Assembly: GCA_017540945.1 (NCBI GenBank)
Contig: JAFYAB010000023.1
Span: forward strand, 1-25,757
Reading direction: 5' to 3'
Length of the DNA: 25,757 bases
Source of the DNA: Oscillospiraceae bacterium
GTDB lineage: Bacteria; Bacillota_A; Clostridia; Oscillospirales; Oscillospiraceae
The first letter of the stretch is position 1, and every line of letters begins with the position of its first letter. Positions 23,159 to 25,757 of the stretch are shown here, in pieces. The notes under the pieces were generated by a model that saw nothing but the letters and a program-made list of their open reading frames with translations, searched no databases and had not been told where the DNA came from. Made by a program: the position numbers and the translations under genes.

Positions 23159-23201
23159 TGTGTGCAAACTGCAAATTAAATATTGACATATGCACAATAA
23201 G
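23159..23201 (+). promoter_or_regulatory. Promoter and operator of the sugar ABC importer
   Basis: TTGACA (23173-23178), 17 nt, TAGGAT (23196-23201). TGCACA (23181-23186) lies in the spacer and TGTGTGCAAA (23159-23168) just upstream, identical to the one ahead of the GH32-like gene. A further GTGCAAAA is at 23141-23148. The remainder of the 322-nt divergent gap holds the LacI promoter and about 95 nt of leader, with no gene. Confidence 0.75.
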
Positions 23202-23295
23202 GTGATAGGATGAGATTATCAGGATTCTCCATGTTTTTCGGCGTGCTCGTTGCCGCAGAGCAGGGGGATCTTACACACAGAAAAGGAGGAATTCG

Positions 23296-24243
23296 ATGAA
23301 AAAAGTTTCCCCACCGGCAGGTGCGCTGGCAGGTAAGGGGAGCTCACGCGGCCACAACACACTGGTCTACCTGAAGCAGCACTGGCAGTTGTACGTCATT
23401 TTCATGGCGCCGGCCTTCCTGCTGACGGTGATCTTCCGCTACATCCCCATGGGCGGAATTTCCATGGCGTTCACAGAGTACAACCCCATCCGGGGTCTGT
23501 TCCACAGCGAGTGGATCGGCTTTGACAACTTCAAGCGCTTCCTCTCGTCTCCGGACTTCATGCGCTACCTGATGAACACCCTGAAGCTCAGTATCTTTGG
23601 CTTGCTCTGGGGCTTCCCGATCCCGATCCTGCTCGCGTTCCTGCTCAACCGCATTCTCAGCAAAAAAACCAAGCAAAAGATCCAGCTGGTCCTCTACATG
23701 CCGAACTTCATTTCGGTCATCGTGCTCTGCGGTATCGTCCGCATCCTGCTTTCCCCCACCGGCATGATCAACTCCCTGCTTGGCACCCACACCAACTTCA
23801 TGACAGAGCCCGGCGCCTTCCGCACGATCTACATTGCGTCCGGTATCTGGCAGGGAGCAGGCTGGGCCTCCATCATCTACACCGCCGCACTGTCCAACGC
23901 ATCCAAGGAGCTCAAGGAAGCCGCTGTCATTGACGGCGCCAACATTTTCCAGCAGATCAAGGCTGTGGAATGGCCCGCCATCAAGGACACCGTCCTCATC
24001 CAGTTCATCATGTCCGTGGGCAACATCATGAGCATCGGCTTCGAGAAAGCCTACGCCCTCCAGACCGACATGAACATGCAGACCTCCGAAATCATCTCCA
24101 CCTACGTCTACAAGAAGGGCCTTCTGGACGGCGACTACGGTTTCTCCACCGCCGTCGGTCTGTTCAACACCGTCATCAACGTCATTCTGCTGATCTCCAT
24201 GAACACGATCGTCAAGAAGATGAATGACGGCAAGGGCATCTGA
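23296..24243 (+). CDS. Sugar ABC transporter permease, LplB type
   Basis: This is a 315-aa inner membrane permease of the CUT1/LplB class for oligosaccharide import. Six helices are expected; the first follows LKQHWQLYVIFMAPAFLLTVIFRYIPMGGISMAF, the typical LplB opening. The EAA loop that contacts the ATPase is KEAAVIDGANIFQQIKAVEWPAI. The late segment IGFEKAYALQTDMNMQTSEIISTYVYKKGL is diagnostic of LplB-like proteins. AAAAGGAGG stands 6 nt before the ATG. It is first in a permease-permease-binding protein operon. No ATPase gene is seen, as is usual for this class, which shares an MsmX-type ATPase encoded elsewhere. Confidence 0.93.
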   Translation: MKKVSPPAGALAGKGSSRGHNTLVYLKQHWQLYVIFMAPAFLLTVIFRYIPMGGISMAFTEYNPIRGLFHSEWIGFDNFKRFLSSPDFMRYLMNTLKLSIFGLLWGFPIPILLAFLLNRILSKKTKQKIQLVLYMPNFISVIVLCGIVRILLSPTGMINSLLGTHTNFMTEPGAFRTIYIASGIWQGAGWASIIYTAALSNASKELKEAAVIDGANIFQQIKAVEWPAIKDTVLIQFIMSVGNIMSIGFEKAYALQTDMNMQTSEIISTYVYKKGLLDGDYGFSTAVGLFNTVINVILLISMNTIVKKMNDGKGI

Positions 24244-24256
24244 GAGGAGGGAGCTT

Positions 24257-25171
24257 ATGAAACAGAAAATGCCAAAGAAAAAAGGCGAATTCGCCAAGCT
24301 CCCTACCGGTGACAAGGCGCTGCTGACCATCGGCTATATCCTGCTGGGCCTGTTCGTGGTGGCGATCATTCTTCCGATGGTCTACATCATCCTGGCCTCC
24401 TTCATCGACCCCATCACCCTGCAGAACAGCGGCCTGACCTTCGACTTCAGCAAGTGGACCACCACCGCCTACGAGCGCGTTCTCGAGAACGCACAGATCT
24501 GGGTCGGCTTCAAAAACGCCATCATCTACTCCGTGCTGTTCACGATCATCTCCGTGGTCGTGACCCTGCTGGCTGCCTACCCCATGTCCCGTTCGGACTT
24601 CAAGTTCAAGGGCTTCTTCAACACCATCTTTGTGATTACCATGTTCTTCGGCGGCGGCCTGATCCCCACCTACCTGCTCATCAACAACCTGGGTATGCTG
24701 GACACCATCTGGGCCATCCTGATCCCCGGCGCCTTCAGCGTCTGGAACATGATCATCGCCAGAACCTACTACATGGGCATCCCCCGGGATCTGCAGGAAG
24801 CCGCCGGCATCGACGGCGCCTCCGAAATGGTCTACTTCTTCAGGATCCTCCTGCCCGTGTGTACTCCCATCATCGCCACCATTTCCATGTGGCAGTTTGT
24901 CGGCATGTGGAACAGCTACTTTGACGCTATGATCTACCTGAACAGCGCCTCCAAGCAGCCTCTGCAGCTGGTCCTCCGCTCCATCCTGATTCAGAACCAG
25001 CCGGATCCCGGCATGGTCTCCGACATGCAGTCCACCGCGCAGCGCGCCCAGATGGCCGAGCTGCTGAAGTATGCCACCATCATCATCTCCAGCCTTCCGC
25101 TGCTGATCATGTATCCGTTCTTCCAGAAGTACTTCGATAACGGTATCATGGCCGGCGCCGTCAAGGGCTGA
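24257..25171 (+). CDS. Sugar ABC transporter permease, LplC/YtcP type
   Basis: This is the second permease of the importer, 304 aa. Features include the first helix LLTIGYILLGLFVVAIILPMVYIILASF, the helix-3 region FNTIFVITMFFGGGLIPTYLLINNLGMLDTIWAILIPGAFSVWNMIIARTYY, and the EAA loop QEAAGIDGASEMVYFFRILLPVCTPIIATI. The C-terminal YPFFQKYFDNGIMAGAVKG is characteristic of LplC/YtcP proteins. The start at 24257 follows GAGGAGGG; it lies 13 nt after the first permease, and an in-frame upstream start at 24224 would overlap that gene without a ribosome binding site. It pairs with LplB to form the channel. Confidence 0.93.
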   Translation: MKQKMPKKKGEFAKLPTGDKALLTIGYILLGLFVVAIILPMVYIILASFIDPITLQNSGLTFDFSKWTTTAYERVLENAQIWVGFKNAIIYSVLFTIISVVVTLLAAYPMSRSDFKFKGFFNTIFVITMFFGGGLIPTYLLINNLGMLDTIWAILIPGAFSVWNMIIARTYYMGIPRDLQEAAGIDGASEMVYFFRILLPVCTPIIATISMWQFVGMWNSYFDAMIYLNSASKQPLQLVLRSILIQNQPDPGMVSDMQSTAQRAQMAELLKYATIIISSLPLLIMYPFFQKYFDNGIMAGAVKG

Positions 25172-25207
25172 TGAATAAGCTCTTCAAGAATTGAAAGGAG
25201 AAAAAAC

Positions 25208-25757
25208 ATGCGTAAGCTCACCAAGTCCATCGCGCTTCTGCTGGCCGTTCTTATGATTGCCGGCGTGTTCGTCGCCTGCGGCGGCGGTGGAAGCACCTCC
25301 GGCGGTCAGTCCGGTCTGGACGTCGATCCCGCTACCCTGCAGTTCCCCCTGGCTGAGAAGGCTGAGATTTCCGGCCTGACCAACTATCCCGTCGGCTCCG
25401 AGGCCGAGCCCAACAACCGCACCATCTTCAAGCGTCTTGAGGAGAAGACCAACGTCCATGTCAACTGGAAGGCCATCCAGAGCGACCAGTGGGGCGACAA
25501 GATCTCCCTCGAAATGTCCAACCTGAAGACCCTCCCCGAGTTCGTGTTCTCCGCCGGTTTCTCCGACACCGACCTGCTGAAGTACGCCAAGCAGGGCGTT
25601 ATCATCAACGTTGAGGAGTACATCGACAAGTACATGCCCAACCTGAAGAAGGTCTTTGAGCAGGCTCCCGAGTACCGCACCATGTGCACCGACGAGAACG
25701 GCCACATCTGGGCTCTGCCCTGGATCGAGCAGCTCGGCTACGAGAAGACCGCCATCC
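25208..25757 (+). CDS. Extracellular sugar-binding lipoprotein (partial, C-terminus outside window)
   Basis: This is the substrate-binding protein of the importer, cut by the right edge after about 183 residues. A lipoprotein signal peptide ends in FVAC (Cys24), followed by a Gly/Ser-rich linker (GGGGSTSGGQSG). The mature start LTNYPVGSEAEPNNRTIFKRLEEKTNVHVNWKAIQSDQWGDKISLEM is typical of LipO/YtcQ-type binding proteins. So is the stretch LPEFVFSAGFSDTDLLKYAKQGVIINVEEYIDKYMPNLKKVFEQAPEYRTM, then GHIWALPWIEQ. AAAGGAG lies about 7 nt ahead of the ATG, 36 nt after the second permease. The ligand is probably an oligosaccharide; a fructan is suggested only by the shared regulation with the GH32-like gene. 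Confidence 0.92.
   Translation, partial: MRKLTKSIALLLAVLMIAGVFVACGGGGSTSGGQSGLDVDPATLQFPLAEKAEISGLTNYPVGSEAEPNNRTIFKRLEEKTNVHVNWKAIQSDQWGDKISLEMSNLKTLPEFVFSAGFSDTDLLKYAKQGVIINVEEYIDKYMPNLKKVFEQAPEYRTMCTDENGHIWALPWIEQLGYEKTAI

Noticed and set aside
22954..23205. Small plus-strand open frame of 83 codons in the LacI-permease gap
   Set aside because: No ribosome binding site; it overlaps the LacI start and both promoters, and has low-complexity content.

Overview
The window looks like chromosome from a GC-rich, low-G+C-phylum-type Clostridium relative (Bacillota, class Clostridia, probably near the Oscillospiraceae). Support for this: a SCIFF peptide with its radical SAM maturase, which is a hallmark of Clostridia; an L7Ae-like protein at the head of a str operon; strong AGGAGG ribosome binding sites; canonical sigma-A promoters (TTGACx-N17-TATAAT) in AT-rich gaps between GC-rich genes; and LplB/LplC-type sugar permeases and a YesL protein. 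The genus cannot be named from sequence alone.

Layout. (1) 1-1376, minus strand: the start of a str operon, promoter - L7Ae-like protein - rpsL - rpsG (cut by the window edge). rpoBC is not upstream, and the rpsL-rpsG gap can fold into three hairpins. (2) 1398-6239, minus: a three-gene operon made of a zinc-ribbon/TPR membrane protein, a tRNA-dihydrouridine synthase, and a second zinc-ribbon membrane protein, with a clear promoter and terminator. (3) 6262-11713, plus: a heterodimeric ABC exporter whose two genes are separated by a 0.4 kb array of palindromes, then an EamA-family permease and a small flavin-binding PPOX-fold protein. (4) 11722-13430, minus: the SCIFF peptide and its maturase, with a terminator hairpin and a dispersed palindromic repeat between them. 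(5) 13438-15508, minus: prmA overlapping a membrane-anchored DUF4015-like protein. (6) 15551-16335, plus: a CarD-family RNA polymerase regulator, then tRNA-Leu(CAA) with its own promoter and terminator.

(7) 16375-25757 is a carbohydrate-utilisation region. It has two full LacI-family regulators with almost identical DNA-binding domains, each divergent from a target. One faces a secreted GH32-like fructosidase lipoprotein. The other faces an LplB-LplC-LipO-type ABC importer (two permeases and a lipoprotein binding protein, cut by the window end). A third, N-terminally truncated LacI copy lies next to the first. The second LacI gene is translationally coupled to a YesL-family membrane protein and an unknown single-pass membrane protein. 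Shared sequence elements (TGTGCA/TGCACA half sites overlapping the promoters, and an identical TGTGTGCAAA upstream of both target promoters) suggest one cross-talking regulon, plausibly for fructan or sucrose-type oligosaccharides: cleavage outside the cell, capture by the binding protein, and import.

The observations most worth a second look are the SCIFF precursor with Gly where the known thioether acceptor Thr is expected, the duplicated LacI/target modules with shared operators, and the nested palindrome array with an exact 29-bp copy beside the SCIFF maturase.
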